Shown here one piece after another: positions 1 to 9,016 of a stretch of 64,000 bases of DNA. The translations under genes and the position numbers were made by a program. Origin of the DNA: Bacteriovoracaceae bacterium (GTDB lineage Bacteria; Bdellovibrionota; Bacteriovoracia; Bacteriovoracales; Bacteriovoracaceae); NCBI GenBank assembly GCA_947441615.1, contig CANEUH010000001.1, positions 124,001 to 188,000 on the forward strand, in the 5' to 3' direction. The first letter of the stretch is position 1. Every line of letters starts with the position of its first letter. The notes below the pieces were generated by a model that saw only the letters and a program-made list of their open reading frames with translations, made no database searches and had not been told where the DNA came from.

Positions 1-369
1 TTTGAAATCATTTCTGACGATCTTGCTAACCTCAAGCGTCTTCACCAAGAGAACGAACAATTAAAACGCTCTCTTGCCGCTATTCAAGGGGCGAGATCAT
101 CAGAACCTCTTCCATCAATTGAAACATCTAATGCTCATTCAGCTGATGTCTCAGAACTTCTCGGTGATGTTGGAAAACCTTCTGAAGCAGGAAATGAAAA
201 TAATGAAGCCTTAGATAGTTTTCTTGCGAGTTCAACTGAAGAGCCAACCTCTGGTCAACCAGATGCTTCGGCCCTGGCCGCCATGACTGAATCTGAGGGC
301 CAGACCGATAGTAAGTCAGATAAGACGCCAGAAGATTTACTATCTGAATTTGAAAAGATGTTGGGGTAA
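1..369 (+). CDS. C-terminal part of an unknown acidic protein (gene runs off the left edge)
   Basis: An open frame enters at base 1 and stops at TAA 367-369. The visible 122 residues begin with a Leu/Lys/Glu-rich stretch that looks like the end of a coiled coil (residues about 1-30). They continue as a low-complexity Ser/Glu/Asp/Pro-rich tail, probably disordered, that ends in a short amphipathic helix. The stop codon overlaps the ATG of the next gene by one base, so the two are probably co-transcribed and translationally coupled. No family is recognised from the tail alone. Confidence 0.75.
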   Translation, partial: FEIISDDLANLKRLHQENEQLKRSLAAIQGARSSEPLPSIETSNAHSADVSELLGDVGKPSEAGNENNEALDSFLASSTEEPTSGQPDASALAAMTESEGQTDSKSDKTPEDLLSEFEKMLG

Positions 370-1181
370 TGATGAAAGTTTTATCGTTTTTTCTTTTTGT
401 TGGTTTTACTTCAGGAGCTTTTTCTGCTGTGGATGCAAAAAAAATCCAACTTCTTAAAGATCCAAACGGTAAAAATATTCAAATAAACAACAATGATACA
501 GTTCATTTGGATAGATTCCATCAAATGTTTAAAATGGATGCTAGAACTCCAGGCCTTCAAGCGATGCTTAAAAGAAATGCATTTAAACATAAGCAAAAAG
601 CAGTACCTATCCTCATAAAGGTCATGAAAGAAAGTAAGTATCCCGTTCAAAACAGATGGCATGCAACCATGTTTCTTGCTCAAATCATGGGATCAAAATC
701 GGCGCCATTTATTGCGAAATTCACAGATCATCCACATTGGATGATGAGAGTTGCTTCTCTGAAGGCCTTGTTAGGCCTAAAGCAAAAAGATTACGTCGGA
801 GTTTATTCTAAATCATTAACCGACCCTTCTTTAATCGTAAGAGTCCAGGCCCTAGATAATATCTCTCAAATGAAGCTAGATAAACTTGCTCCAAATGTTT
901 GGAGTATGATGTACGATCAGTCTAATTACACAGGTCAAAAAGGTGCTAGAAAGAGAACCTCTATTGTGAAGAGTATCATTCGTACCGTTGGTGACCTTAA
1001 ATATGTGCAGGCAAAAAAACCTCTGGCGAAGCTTATTCAAAAGCCAAAATATCAGGACCTAATTGAGGATCTAGATTATTCCTTAGAGAAAATTACCGGG
1101 GAAGTATCACCTAATTCAGTAGATCAGAGAAGAAAATTCTGGCAAAAAATGGCCCTTAATTCGACTTTAAGAAAGATGTAA
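369..1181 (+). CDS. Secreted HEAT-repeat protein
   Basis: The 270-residue protein starts with a hydrophobic signal peptide (residues 1 to about 20, ending SGAFSA), so it is probably exported. The rest is alpha-helical with repeating helix pairs typical of HEAT/PBS-lyase-like repeats; phrases such as RVASLKALLGL and RVQALDNISQM (about residues 128-165) show the pattern. Such repeats usually act as protein-binding scaffolds. It overlaps the upstream stop by 1 bp. A second ATG at 372 is an equally good start. No catalytic motif is seen and the partner is unknown. Confidence 0.7.
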   Translation: MMKVLSFFLFVGFTSGAFSAVDAKKIQLLKDPNGKNIQINNNDTVHLDRFHQMFKMDARTPGLQAMLKRNAFKHKQKAVPILIKVMKESKYPVQNRWHATMFLAQIMGSKSAPFIAKFTDHPHWMMRVASLKALLGLKQKDYVGVYSKSLTDPSLIVRVQALDNISQMKLDKLAPNVWSMMYDQSNYTGQKGARKRTSIVKSIIRTVGDLKYVQAKKPLAKLIQKPKYQDLIEDLDYSLEKITGEVSPNSVDQRRKFWQKMALNSTLRKM

Positions 1182-1189
1182 TTAAATCT

Positions 1190-1711
1190 TTATAAACCTG
1201 TTTTCTCAAGCTGCTCTTTTTCGCGGGCCTTATCGATTTCTTTGAGTTTATTATCCGTAGCAATTAAACGCTCAATTCTGTAAAGGAGAGTCTTCTCCAT
1301 AATTCCATCAGGGCTAACTTCTTTCCAACCCTGGAGAAAGTCCTGCTCGATGAGCTGCCTTTTGTAGATCGTGACTTTAGTCGCTTCCCTTGAGGCGCGA
1401 AATCCTTTGACCACATTAACAACAACTTTAAATTTAGCCGCCTTCACAGAATCTGAGGATCCAAATGAGTCAGCAAAATTCACTTCTAGAGTATTGTCCA
1501 TCCAGCGAGTCTTTATAAATCCTGCTTCTTGATTTTGTTGTGCGATATCAAATTTTCTCATGACTGAAATGACGGCCTGCCAAGTTTGATTGTAGTCAGC
1601 TTTGTAGACCTTGGATGGAATTTCGAGCTCTTCTGTCACTTGGCGAAACTTTTCATAACTGGCGCAGCCACTTAAAAAAAGGAATGATGTGATTAAAAGA
1701 TAAAATTTCAT
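1190..1711 (-). CDS. Predicted outer-membrane lipoprotein, BamC-like
   Basis: The signal sequence has a lipobox, FLSGC, with Cys16 as the acylation site, so this is a lipoprotein (173 residues). The mature part has a motif common in BamC/NlpB-type and related lipoproteins: YNQTWQAVISVMRKF, then an instruction-like segment ending GFIKTRWMD. That resembles the helix-strand start of a BamC-type domain. The assignment to the beta-barrel assembly pathway is tentative. It is transcribed divergently from kdsD with about 50 bp between the starts. Confidence 0.6.
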   Translation of the reverse strand: MKFYLLITSFLFLSGCASYEKFRQVTEELEIPSKVYKADYNQTWQAVISVMRKFDIAQQNQEAGFIKTRWMDNTLEVNFADSFGSSDSVKAAKFKVVVNVVKGFRASREATKVTIYKRQLIEQDFLQGWKEVSPDGIMEKTLLYRIERLIATDNKLKEIDKAREKEQLEKTGL

Positions 1712-1763
1712 GACTTTTATGTTATCAATTATTCAAATAAAAAGAAACTTTTTGGATAGAATC

Positions 1764-2753
1764 ATGAATCATTCAAACCTGTTTACCCAAGTATTACGAA
1801 CAGAGGCCATGGCGATTGAGCTTGCGGCTTCACGCTTTACTGAGGAAAGTGCGCAAAAGCTCATCTCTGTTTATGAGCATTTGGCCTCGACTGGTGGGAA
1901 CTTGATCATTTCTGGAGTCGGTAAATCTGGCCACATTGGAACTAAGATAGCAGCGACTTTCTCATCGTTGGGCTTACCGTCCTTTTTTCTTCATCCAACT
2001 GAGGCCATGCATGGTGATTTGGGCCGGGTCACTAAATCAGATGCGATTGTGCTGATTTCAAAATCTGGGACCACAGAGGAGCTTTTAAATATGCTTCCCT
2101 ATGTTCAAATCCCCAAAGAGAGAATTATTGCCCTAGTGGGTAAAATGGATTCCCCGATTGCACATAAGGCAGGCGTTGCTATCGACGCTTCTGTCGAAAA
2201 AGAGGCCTGTATCAATGATCTCGCTCCTACCACTTCCACGACTGTCGCACTTGCACTTGGGGATGCTATGGCCGTTCTTTATGAAAATGTGATGGGAGTT
2301 TCAAAGGAAAAATTTGCAGTAAATCATCCAGCTGGATTGCTGGGGAAATCCTTATCCCTCACAGTTGATAGACTCATGATGAGTGCAGCAGACTGCCCTG
2401 CCGTTGGCGAATCAGCAACTCTTCAAGATGCGATTCTTGCTATGACTCAAAAACCAGTAGGAATGTGTGCTGTGATTTCAGGTAAAAATCTTCTAGGCAT
2501 ATTGGTTGAAGGCGACATTAGAAGGGCCTTTGCAAAGTCTGCAGACGCAATTAAAACCCCAGTTAAAGACATCATGACCGCTAAACCCACAACTCTAGGG
2601 TCATCAACTCTGGCATTTGAGGCACTAAAAATAATGGAAAATCCTTTGCGTCTTTTAAATGTTGCTCCCGTAGTGGATGAAGGGGTCTTTAAAGGAGTTT
2701 TAAGGCTTCACGATCTCTTTAAGGCCGGTTTTAATTCTTCTTTATCGAAATAG
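1764..2753 (+). CDS. kdsD: Arabinose-5-phosphate isomerase (KdsD/KpsF family)
   Basis: It converts ribulose-5-phosphate to arabinose-5-phosphate, the first step of KDO synthesis for lipopolysaccharide, in the cytoplasm. The N-terminal SIS domain shows GVGKSGHIG (51-59), HGDLG (83-87) and SKSGTTEE (99-106). Two CBS domains follow from about residue 200. The frame is open from 1710, but the ATG at 1764 gives 329 residues, matching the E. coli length of 328, and removes a non-homologous leader. Its 3' end overlaps the convergent lnt gene by 23 bp. Confidence 0.9.
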   Translation: MNHSNLFTQVLRTEAMAIELAASRFTEESAQKLISVYEHLASTGGNLIISGVGKSGHIGTKIAATFSSLGLPSFFLHPTEAMHGDLGRVTKSDAIVLISKSGTTEELLNMLPYVQIPKERIIALVGKMDSPIAHKAGVAIDASVEKEACINDLAPTTSTTVALALGDAMAVLYENVMGVSKEKFAVNHPAGLLGKSLSLTVDRLMMSAADCPAVGESATLQDAILAMTQKPVGMCAVISGKNLLGILVEGDIRRAFAKSADAIKTPVKDIMTAKPTTLGSSTLAFEALKIMENPLRLLNVAPVVDEGVFKGVLRLHDLFKAGFNSSLSK

Positions 2754-4281
2754 ACCGCTCTTTGATCCAGGTCATTGAAAATAAAATTAAGAAAAGAACT
2801 AAAACAGGAACGATCCCATAAGTTTGGTAGATAGTCCCCTTACCAGAACCCAATGGAACACTCAGGTCTAAAATTCCTTCCTGGTTGATGTCTAACCTTT
2901 TTGACTCAGATCCGTCTGGGTAAATAACTGAAGTGATTCCAGTGTTCGTGCTTCTAATAACGGGAAGTTTAAATTCCATTGCTCTCCAACTTGATAAGAA
3001 AAGATGCTGGAATGGTTCAGCAGTATTTCCATACCAAGAATCGTTTGTGTGATTAATAATCAAATGATTTCCATTCCATTGATTCAACAATTCACGCATG
3101 TAGTTTGATTCAAGAATTTCATAGCAAATAGGAGTAACAAAACGGATCTTATCTTTTGTTTCCATAAGAGGTGTGCCGTTTCCACGGGCAAATAACGAAA
3201 CGGCTGGAACGATCGAGACAATTTTTGAATTGAAAGGCCCAAAAGGAAGAGTTTCTCCAAATGGGATAAGAATATTTTTATGGTAAGACGACTTAATTTT
3301 TCCATTCGAAATCAGGATGGATGAATTGAATACACTTTCGATAAAATCCATGGGTGATTTCGTTGGATCTTGTTCATAACCCCCGATAAGTAATTCGGCC
3401 TTGGTTTTTTCTTCAATTCTTTTAAAAGTATCTTCAACACTCGTTTCATAACCAAAGAAAGTATTTGGGTGAGCCGTCTCCGGCCAAATGATCAGTTTCG
3501 GATAAAACCCATTGTCCACCATTGAGAGATTTTCATACTTTAAACGAATTGAATCATAGGAGTTTTGGTCTCCATGCTCAGATTGAACTTTTAGAAAATT
3601 TCCTATATTGGCCTGAACGACTCTCACAGGTAGAGTTTTGTCGGAATATTTCTCTTTTAGTGGGAATAGCGAGTTTAAAAAAACAAATAAAGTAAAAATA
3701 ATCCAAACAAAGATGCGGAATTTTTTGAGGGCCAATTGTGTGTACGTTTCAATCGCCACCCAGTAAGTCATAAAGCTAAATCCAACCACGCCGAAGATCG
3801 GAGTTAGACCTAAATAGGGGGCAAGATGAAGCCAAGGGCTACCAACATAGGAAGGAAACTGCTGAGGAAAATACCGCTCAAGTAAAGTCATGACAAAAGC
3901 CGTAAGGAGAGTGCCTTTTCTGGAATGCCAGGAAAATTCAGGACGATGTCTTTTCCAAATGGCATAGAGCCACCAATGGGGTTGAAGAATGAGAGCGAAA
4001 CAGGCCCCAAGAAAAATAGAAATGATGTAGGGAAGTTGGCCAAATTCTCTTAAAGTGTGAGGAATCCAGTAATAGCCAATGATATTTAATCCAAGATTGA
4101 AAAAGAAAATATGCAGAAGAGTTGATTTAAATGTTGGGGCGACTTCAAGTCTCCATAGGAAAAAGGGAAGAGCAATAAGAAGTAGGGGAAACCAACCCTG
4201 ACCTAAGAAGCTTGGATAGCAAAGTGCATAGAGCCCGCCCGCACCTAGGGTTAGTCCTAAAGAAAGTAGAAGTGATTTCAT
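2731..4281 (-). CDS. lnt: Apolipoprotein N-acyltransferase
   Basis: Lnt adds the third acyl chain to the N-terminal Cys of lipoproteins at the inner membrane. The 516-residue protein has about six N-terminal membrane helices and then a nitrilase-fold domain from about residue 215. The catalytic triad is visible: Glu268 (in IIWPETAHPN), Lys335 (in SYHKNILIPFGE) and Cys386 (in PICYEIL), nearly the E. coli numbering of 267/335/387. A further membrane helix closes the C-terminus. It matches the many lipobox proteins in this window. Confidence 0.93.
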   Translation of the reverse strand: MKSLLLSLGLTLGAGGLYALCYPSFLGQGWFPLLLIALPFFLWRLEVAPTFKSTLLHIFFFNLGLNIIGYYWIPHTLREFGQLPYIISIFLGACFALILQPHWWLYAIWKRHRPEFSWHSRKGTLLTAFVMTLLERYFPQQFPSYVGSPWLHLAPYLGLTPIFGVVGFSFMTYWVAIETYTQLALKKFRIFVWIIFTLFVFLNSLFPLKEKYSDKTLPVRVVQANIGNFLKVQSEHGDQNSYDSIRLKYENLSMVDNGFYPKLIIWPETAHPNTFFGYETSVEDTFKRIEEKTKAELLIGGYEQDPTKSPMDFIESVFNSSILISNGKIKSSYHKNILIPFGETLPFGPFNSKIVSIVPAVSLFARGNGTPLMETKDKIRFVTPICYEILESNYMRELLNQWNGNHLIINHTNDSWYGNTAEPFQHLFLSSWRAMEFKLPVIRSTNTGITSVIYPDGSESKRLDINQEGILDLSVPLGSGKGTIYQTYGIVPVLVLFLILFSMTWIKERSISIKKN

Positions 4282-4302
4282 CTCTTGATTGTAGGAGATT
4301 TA

Positions 4303-5349
4303 TTAGCGGTTTGCTACAGCTCGAGAAGGAATCGAATCAAGTTTTTGGTTCGCTGAGTCTGCAAGTTCAATGGCACGGCCAGCATCTAGTTTTCCAGAGC
4401 CTAAGATTTTCCCTTCAAAGTTTTTCACTTTTAATGAAGAGGAAAGAATAATGTTTTTAATTTGATCAAACTTCATCTTTGGGTACTTTGATTTAATAAG
4501 AGCAGCAACTCCAGTTACAAAAGCAGTTGCTTGAGAAGTTCCTGTCATATAACCAGCGCCGTTTCCTGGAATTGCTGAACGGATTCTGTGACCAGGAGCT
4601 GCGATATCAACGGTGTTTTTTCCGTAGTTAGACGAAGAGATGATATTAAGTTCGTCATCGTGTGCGCCAACAGTAATGATATTTGATAAACCATACGAAG
4701 CTGGGTAATAAGCGTTGCGCTTTTCGTCAATATTTGATCTCTCGTTTCCTGCTGCTGCAATAACAAGAATTCCTTTTTTCTCAGCTTGTTTTAGAACGCG
4801 AAGCTCTTCAACCGAAGCTTCCGGTCCTCCACCAGAGTAATTAATCACATCAACATTATGATCAACGGCATACTGAAGGGCCTTGATTGTTGCATCGAGG
4901 TTTGCTTGCCCTGAAGCTTTTGGGTTGTAATATTTGAGGGCCAAAATTTTAACATCTGGGAAAATCGATTTAACGATACCGGCCACGTGAGTTCCGTGTC
5001 CGTGGGCATCAGTTGGAGCGAAAGTCACTTTCTCACCAGAAAAATCAACACCAAATTGAGTGGAAGAAGCTCTCTTACCAGGAACGTAAATATTCTTTTG
5101 AAGAAAAGCGTGGTCACCTTGAATACCGGTATCAACAACGGCAACGATAATTTCTTTATTCTTTTTAAAACGAGACCAAGAATCTTTAAGGTTAATAGAA
5201 GCTAAGTGTTTATCTGGATCAATTCCCCAAGAAGCAAAACGTGAGATTAAAAGTTCAGGGTTGTAGGCAGTCGCTGCAGCTGATGCTACACCGAGGTTTA
5301 AGATTAAAGCTAAAGAAAGGATCGTTTTAGCTGCTCTTTTCATTTCCAT
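4303..5349 (-). CDS. Secreted subtilisin-like serine protease (S8)
   Basis: This 348-residue protein has a signal peptide (1 to about 25) and a short propeptide-like segment. Its full S8 catalytic set is Asp73 in VVDTG, His118 in HGHGTHVAG, Asn202 for the oxyanion hole in AAAGN, and Ser272 in GTSQATA. No C-terminal domain is present; the protein ends shortly after the final helices. It is probably an active extracellular or periplasmic protease, the kind of hydrolase abundant in predatory bacteria. The substrate is unknown. It lies immediately upstream of lnt on the same strand with a 21-bp gap. Confidence 0.9.
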   Translation of the reverse strand: MEMKRAAKTILSLALILNLGVASAAATAYNPELLISRFASWGIDPDKHLASINLKDSWSRFKKNKEIIVAVVDTGIQGDHAFLQKNIYVPGKRASSTQFGVDFSGEKVTFAPTDAHGHGTHVAGIVKSIFPDVKILALKYYNPKASGQANLDATIKALQYAVDHNVDVINYSGGGPEASVEELRVLKQAEKKGILVIAAAGNERSNIDEKRNAYYPASYGLSNIITVGAHDDELNIISSSNYGKNTVDIAAPGHRIRSAIPGNGAGYMTGTSQATAFVTGVAALIKSKYPKMKFDQIKNIILSSSLKVKNFEGKILGSGKLDAGRAIELADSANQKLDSIPSRAVANR

Positions 5350-5504
5350 TCCTTACCACAGTTTTTAATCAGTTGGTGAAGACTCAATGTCTTCGTGTAA
5401 ATAAGTTAAGCAAGGGGCTTGCCAAGGAGGTGAACTGACGATCGAGGGGTTAGGGAGTCGTGGGTGTCGAAATTAGATGAAAGTGTCTAAAAAATAATCA
5501 AAAA

Positions 5505-5528
5505 AAAGGGGCCCGATTGGACCCCTTT
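5505..5528 (-). terminator. Intrinsic terminator of the DksA-like gene
   Basis: AAAGGGG at 5505-5511 pairs with CCCCTTT at 5522-5528, with an inner CC/GG pair. The A run at 5501-5507 gives the U-tract for transcription on the minus strand, so it ends the DksA-like transcript. Confidence 0.8.
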
Positions 5529-5550
5529 AAGACTTGGTTTTTACTAATAA

Positions 5551-5922
5551 TTAAGCCTGTCGCCAGATTTGAGATTCTTCTCTTTCTTTCTCTTCAGCAT
5601 GGGTGATGCAAAGTTCTGCCCAGGGTTGGTTCTCTAGTCTTTTGAAGCTGATTTCTTCTTCACAATCTTCGCAGTGCCCGTAACTTCCATCAGAAATTTT
5701 TTCTAGCGCCATATCAATACGGCGAAGTTTGGCAAACTCACGGTCTCTGATTGTGCATGAGAGTTGTTGCTGGATGAGTGATGAGGCCAAATCTGTTTCA
5801 TCAGAAAGGTCCTCTTCGGATACATGTAAGTCATCGGATTTATTTAATAAGCCCACATTTAAGATTTGCTGTCGTTGTTTTAAGAGCAATTCTTTAAAAT
5901 GTTCAACTTTCTTTTTATCCAC
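5551..5922 (-). CDS. DksA/TraR-family zinc-finger transcription regulator
   Basis: A GTG start at 5922 preceded by a strong GAGGAGG gives 123 residues; the longer open frame to 6036 adds an unrelated leader. An N-terminal helical hairpin carries the tip motif DETDLAS (41-47), like the acidic DxxDxA tip of DksA that enters the RNA polymerase secondary channel. The zinc site is Cys84, Cys87, Cys105 and His108, so the usual fourth Cys is His. This suggests an RNA polymerase-binding regulator. It is shorter than E. coli DksA (151 residues), closer to the compact DksA-like proteins. Confidence 0.85.
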   Translation of the reverse strand: MDKKKVEHFKELLLKQRQQILNVGLLNKSDDLHVSEEDLSDETDLASSLIQQQLSCTIRDREFAKLRRIDMALEKISDGSYGHCEDCEEEISFKRLENQPWAELCITHAEEKEREESQIWRQA

Positions 5923-6163
5923 AAATCCTCCTCGGATACGGTATGCGGGTTTTAATAAAAATAACGCACTAAGTAAAGTCTTTGTCCCGCTCACTTCTAT
6001 TCTAAGAGTCAAGGACAACTCACTCAAGCGAGACATCTTATCGGCAAAATTTTACCAGAAATTCAATTTCTTTAAATTTTGCCATTTTTGTTGCCCCTAA
6101 ATTTGACAAATTTGCTTTCTCATCGGTAACGTGAATTATTCTTTGTTGTGTTTTTGAGGGTTT

Positions 6164-6646
6164 ATGTTGCAAAGCGCAAAAGCTGATCCTGTAGGCCATA
6201 TTCCATCTGGTCTTTTTATTGTTGCCGTGAGCGACCCATCAACGCATGTTATTGATGGCTATCTGGCCAGTTGGGTTCAGCAAGTTTCTTTTAATCCTTT
6301 AGTGATCTCCCTAGCGATTAAGCCCGGAAGACCCGCTTATGACTTGATAAAGTCGGGAAAGAATTTTGCGGTCAATATCGTAGGCGAGCATGATAAAACT
6401 TTTCTCAAGCATTTTTGGAAAGGTTATGATCCCTTAAATAATCCATTTCAAGAAATTCCTCATGTCATTGGGGAAAATGGTGGAGTTATTCTAAGCGGGG
6501 CAAAATCCTCATTAGAGTGCAAATTGATGAGCTCAATTTCTCCGGGTGACCACGAGGTGGTTTTTGCGGAAGTCCTTTCATCTTATTCAATGAATGACGA
6601 AGCTAGACCCATGGTTCATATCAGAAAGTCTGGGGCAAGTTACTGA
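6164..6646 (+). CDS. Flavin reductase-like domain protein
   Basis: The 160-residue protein is a single flavin-reductase-like FMN-binding fold. Near the N-terminus it has the family pattern PSGLFIVAV followed by a segment of the type ASWVQQVSFNPLVISLAI, then NFAVNIVGE in the middle. Such proteins reduce or bind FMN, usually with NAD(P)H and a partner oxygenase. No partner is next to it. The final TGA overlaps the ATG of the following lipoprotein gene. A TTGACA at about 6109 could be its -35 box. Confidence 0.8.
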   Translation: MLQSAKADPVGHIPSGLFIVAVSDPSTHVIDGYLASWVQQVSFNPLVISLAIKPGRPAYDLIKSGKNFAVNIVGEHDKTFLKHFWKGYDPLNNPFQEIPHVIGENGGVILSGAKSSLECKLMSSISPGDHEVVFAEVLSSYSMNDEARPMVHIRKSGASY

Positions 6647-7995
6647 TGTTTTCTTCCCTGAATCTTAGACTCTATTCGGTATTAAGTATCGGGACAATTT
6701 TGTTCGTCATTGGGTGCGGAAAAAAACCAATTAACGAAGATTCTTCTAGAGAAGTGATCCGTCCGCCTCAATCTCAAATAGATACCTATTTAGAAAAACA
6801 GGACGTGAACTGCGAAAATAATCAAGTCTGTCCTAATTATATTGCCAAGCTAGTGATCGTTAATGGAGGCAAGTTCGATTTTTGCACAGGTTTTCTTGTC
6901 GATGAAACGACCGTGGCGACAAGTGCTTCTTGTCTTCCGAGTTTAATTAGACTCAATGGGCAAGATTGCAGCCGGGATGTTTTCTTTTTCTTCCCAAAGT
7001 CCATTAATTTTCCAGCTGAAAGGGCGGGTTGCTTTAAAGTCAAAATGGTTTCCCAAAATGAGGAAAAAGATCCCATCCTCTGGCGTGACGACGTGGCCTT
7101 TCTTGAAATCTCTAAACCGATGTTCTTTAGAAGAAAAGCTCAAGTTCTTCGCGAAGGAATTCTCAACAATAAAGAATACACGACTTGGATGATTGATCAG
7201 CAGGGTGATTTTTCTGCGATTATTAAAAAATCTTCTTGTGAAGGGGTTCACAATAGTTACATAAGCCCTCTCGTTCTAAACGAATCCTCACCAAATATGC
7301 TTTTCTCTGATTGTTCCGTTTCACGTGGGGGAAGTGGTGCTCCGATTATCGATACTAGGGGTAAGGTTCGTGCCATGGTCTCTCAAAACATGGACGCAAA
7401 ACTTAGAAATTATTTGGAGTCTACCGGACTTTTAGCTCAGCCCTTGAAAGAAATGATTCACGGAACGAACTTCGCTTGCGCTCCAACTCCAGATGATGAT
7501 GACATGCTCGAAGAAAGAGAGTGTTTAAAAGATCTCACTTACTCTAAAGTAGACAGAATTCGCTCAGAAATGCTTTCAACAAACCAATTATTTGGTGATC
7601 TTAAAAAGAAATATGAAGAATCTATCCAAGGATTAAGTCAATTTGTTCAATTTGGAGTGAAGCTTATTCCCAAGGGTGATATTCAGGAGACAGAAGTCTA
7701 TCCAAAATGTTTCAGACCCTTGAGTCTTTGGCTTGAAAGTTTGGGCACAAGCCGTAATATCTACGTGGATGACGTTTCGATCCCTATAAAAACATTTAAG
7801 AGATCGATGGATTCTTATGGGAGAGTGTTTGCAGCAACTCATGATGTGATCACGCAACCCACAATGGTTCAATTTTCATTAAAGAACTTACGATCGACAA
7901 AAAAATCATCAATCTTAATGTGGATCGACGGTGACAACAGTAACGTTAGAACATTCCAAAATATAACTGAGGAATGCTCTAGTTCATTGCTTTAA
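6646..7995 (+). CDS. Trypsin-fold lipoprotein lacking the catalytic His (pseudoprotease)
   Basis: The signal peptide ends in the lipobox VIGC (Cys24), so the 449-residue protein is lipidated. Residues about 65-260 have the trypsin-like pattern: CTGFLVDE, then VATSASCLP where TAAHC is expected, so the His is Ser95. DDVAFLEI carries the Asp (149), and RGGSGAP has the nucleophile Ser230. Asp and Ser are kept but the general base is missing, so proteolysis is doubtful. About 190 C-terminal residues of unknown fold follow. It overlaps the convergent mltG by 12 bp and the flavin reductase stop by 1 bp. Confidence 0.75.
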   Translation: MFSSLNLRLYSVLSIGTILFVIGCGKKPINEDSSREVIRPPQSQIDTYLEKQDVNCENNQVCPNYIAKLVIVNGGKFDFCTGFLVDETTVATSASCLPSLIRLNGQDCSRDVFFFFPKSINFPAERAGCFKVKMVSQNEEKDPILWRDDVAFLEISKPMFFRRKAQVLREGILNNKEYTTWMIDQQGDFSAIIKKSSCEGVHNSYISPLVLNESSPNMLFSDCSVSRGGSGAPIIDTRGKVRAMVSQNMDAKLRNYLESTGLLAQPLKEMIHGTNFACAPTPDDDDMLEERECLKDLTYSKVDRIRSEMLSTNQLFGDLKKKYEESIQGLSQFVQFGVKLIPKGDIQETEVYPKCFRPLSLWLESLGTSRNIYVDDVSIPIKTFKRSMDSYGRVFAATHDVITQPTMVQFSLKNLRSTKKSSILMWIDGDNSNVRTFQNITEECSSSLL

Positions 7996-9012
7996 ATTTC
8001 TCCAGCTCTTTCCTTTTCTCGCTCTTGCATTCCTCTGAAAATCATCAACAGCTTTGTTATGATCCTCGTAAGATTTTGAGAAAACGTGTGTCCCGTCATT
8101 TTTACTCACGAAATAAAGGTATTCATGGGCCTCTGGGTTTAGAACGGCCTTGATAGCTTCAAGGCTTGGGTTCGATATCGGTCCAAAAGGAAGAGCTGGA
8201 ATTTTGTAAGTGTTATAAGGAGTTTCTTCCAGTAAGTCTGACTTTCTAATGTTTCCTGTATATCTTGCCCAGATACCATAGACAGTTGTGGGGTCAGATT
8301 GAAGTCGCATTCTCTTTTTCAATCTATTGGTAAAAACTCCAGCAATGAGAGGGCGCTCAATTTTTGCTCCAGTCTCTTTTTCAACCACTGAAGCAAGAAT
8401 AATCACTTGATGCTTATTCAGAAAAGGATGAGAAAAGCCAATCTCTTTTGTTTTATTTTTGAAAAGATCGATCATGGTTTTCACGACCGATTTGGCCGAT
8501 GTTTTAGGAGCGAATCTGTAAGTTTCAGGATAAAGATAGCCCTCTAAATTACTGGCCTCTATATTGAGAGAGGAGATTATTTCTGAGCTCTTTGCCGCTT
8601 CAAGGAAATCACTTCCTGAACAAATTCCAGATTGCTCAATAAGTTTAGCAATCTCATACATGTTTTTCCCTTCAGGAATGGTTATGGTCGTGAGATTAGG
8701 TTGTCCATAAACGAGAGTTTTTGCGACATCAGTAAAATTTGATCCTTTAGTGATCGTGAAACTTCCCGCCTGAAATTTAGTTAAAATCTTTTTGTATTTG
8801 GCATAGTAGTGAAACATTCTCTTATCAGGAATAAGTCCTTGTTCAAAAAGGCGTTGATTGATTCTTCCGAATGTATCGCCATTTTTAACTTCAAAAGTCG
8901 TATCTTCACCCTGATAAGTGTGTTGAAGAACACTAACGACGTATCCAGCAATAAAAAGTGTCAAAAGTAAGGGAACGGCCACTGCCGAAATGATAAAAGC
9001 TTTTTTCATCAT
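7984..9012 (-). CDS. mltG: Endolytic murein transglycosylase
   Basis: MltG cleaves nascent peptidoglycan strands at the inner membrane and sets their length. The 342-residue protein has one N-terminal membrane helix (about 5-30), a LysM-like region, and the YceG catalytic domain. ASVVEKETG at 208-215 contains the catalytic Glu. SDPTTVYG and LPFGPISNPS further on are also family hallmarks. It is the last gene of a dinB-ruvX-mltG operon, 4 bp after ruvX; ruvX-mltG neighbours are common in bacteria. Confidence 0.92.
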   Translation of the reverse strand: MMKKAFIISAVAVPLLLTLFIAGYVVSVLQHTYQGEDTTFEVKNGDTFGRINQRLFEQGLIPDKRMFHYYAKYKKILTKFQAGSFTITKGSNFTDVAKTLVYGQPNLTTITIPEGKNMYEIAKLIEQSGICSGSDFLEAAKSSEIISSLNIEASNLEGYLYPETYRFAPKTSAKSVVKTMIDLFKNKTKEIGFSHPFLNKHQVIILASVVEKETGAKIERPLIAGVFTNRLKKRMRLQSDPTTVYGIWARYTGNIRKSDLLEETPYNTYKIPALPFGPISNPSLEAIKAVLNPEAHEYLYFVSKNDGTHVFSKSYEDHNKAVDDFQRNARARKGKSWRNLKQ

Positions 9013-9016
9013 TAAA

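Noticed and set aside
1710-1763. kdsD start at 1710
   Set aside because: Adds 18 residues not seen in the family; ATG 1764 gives the family length.
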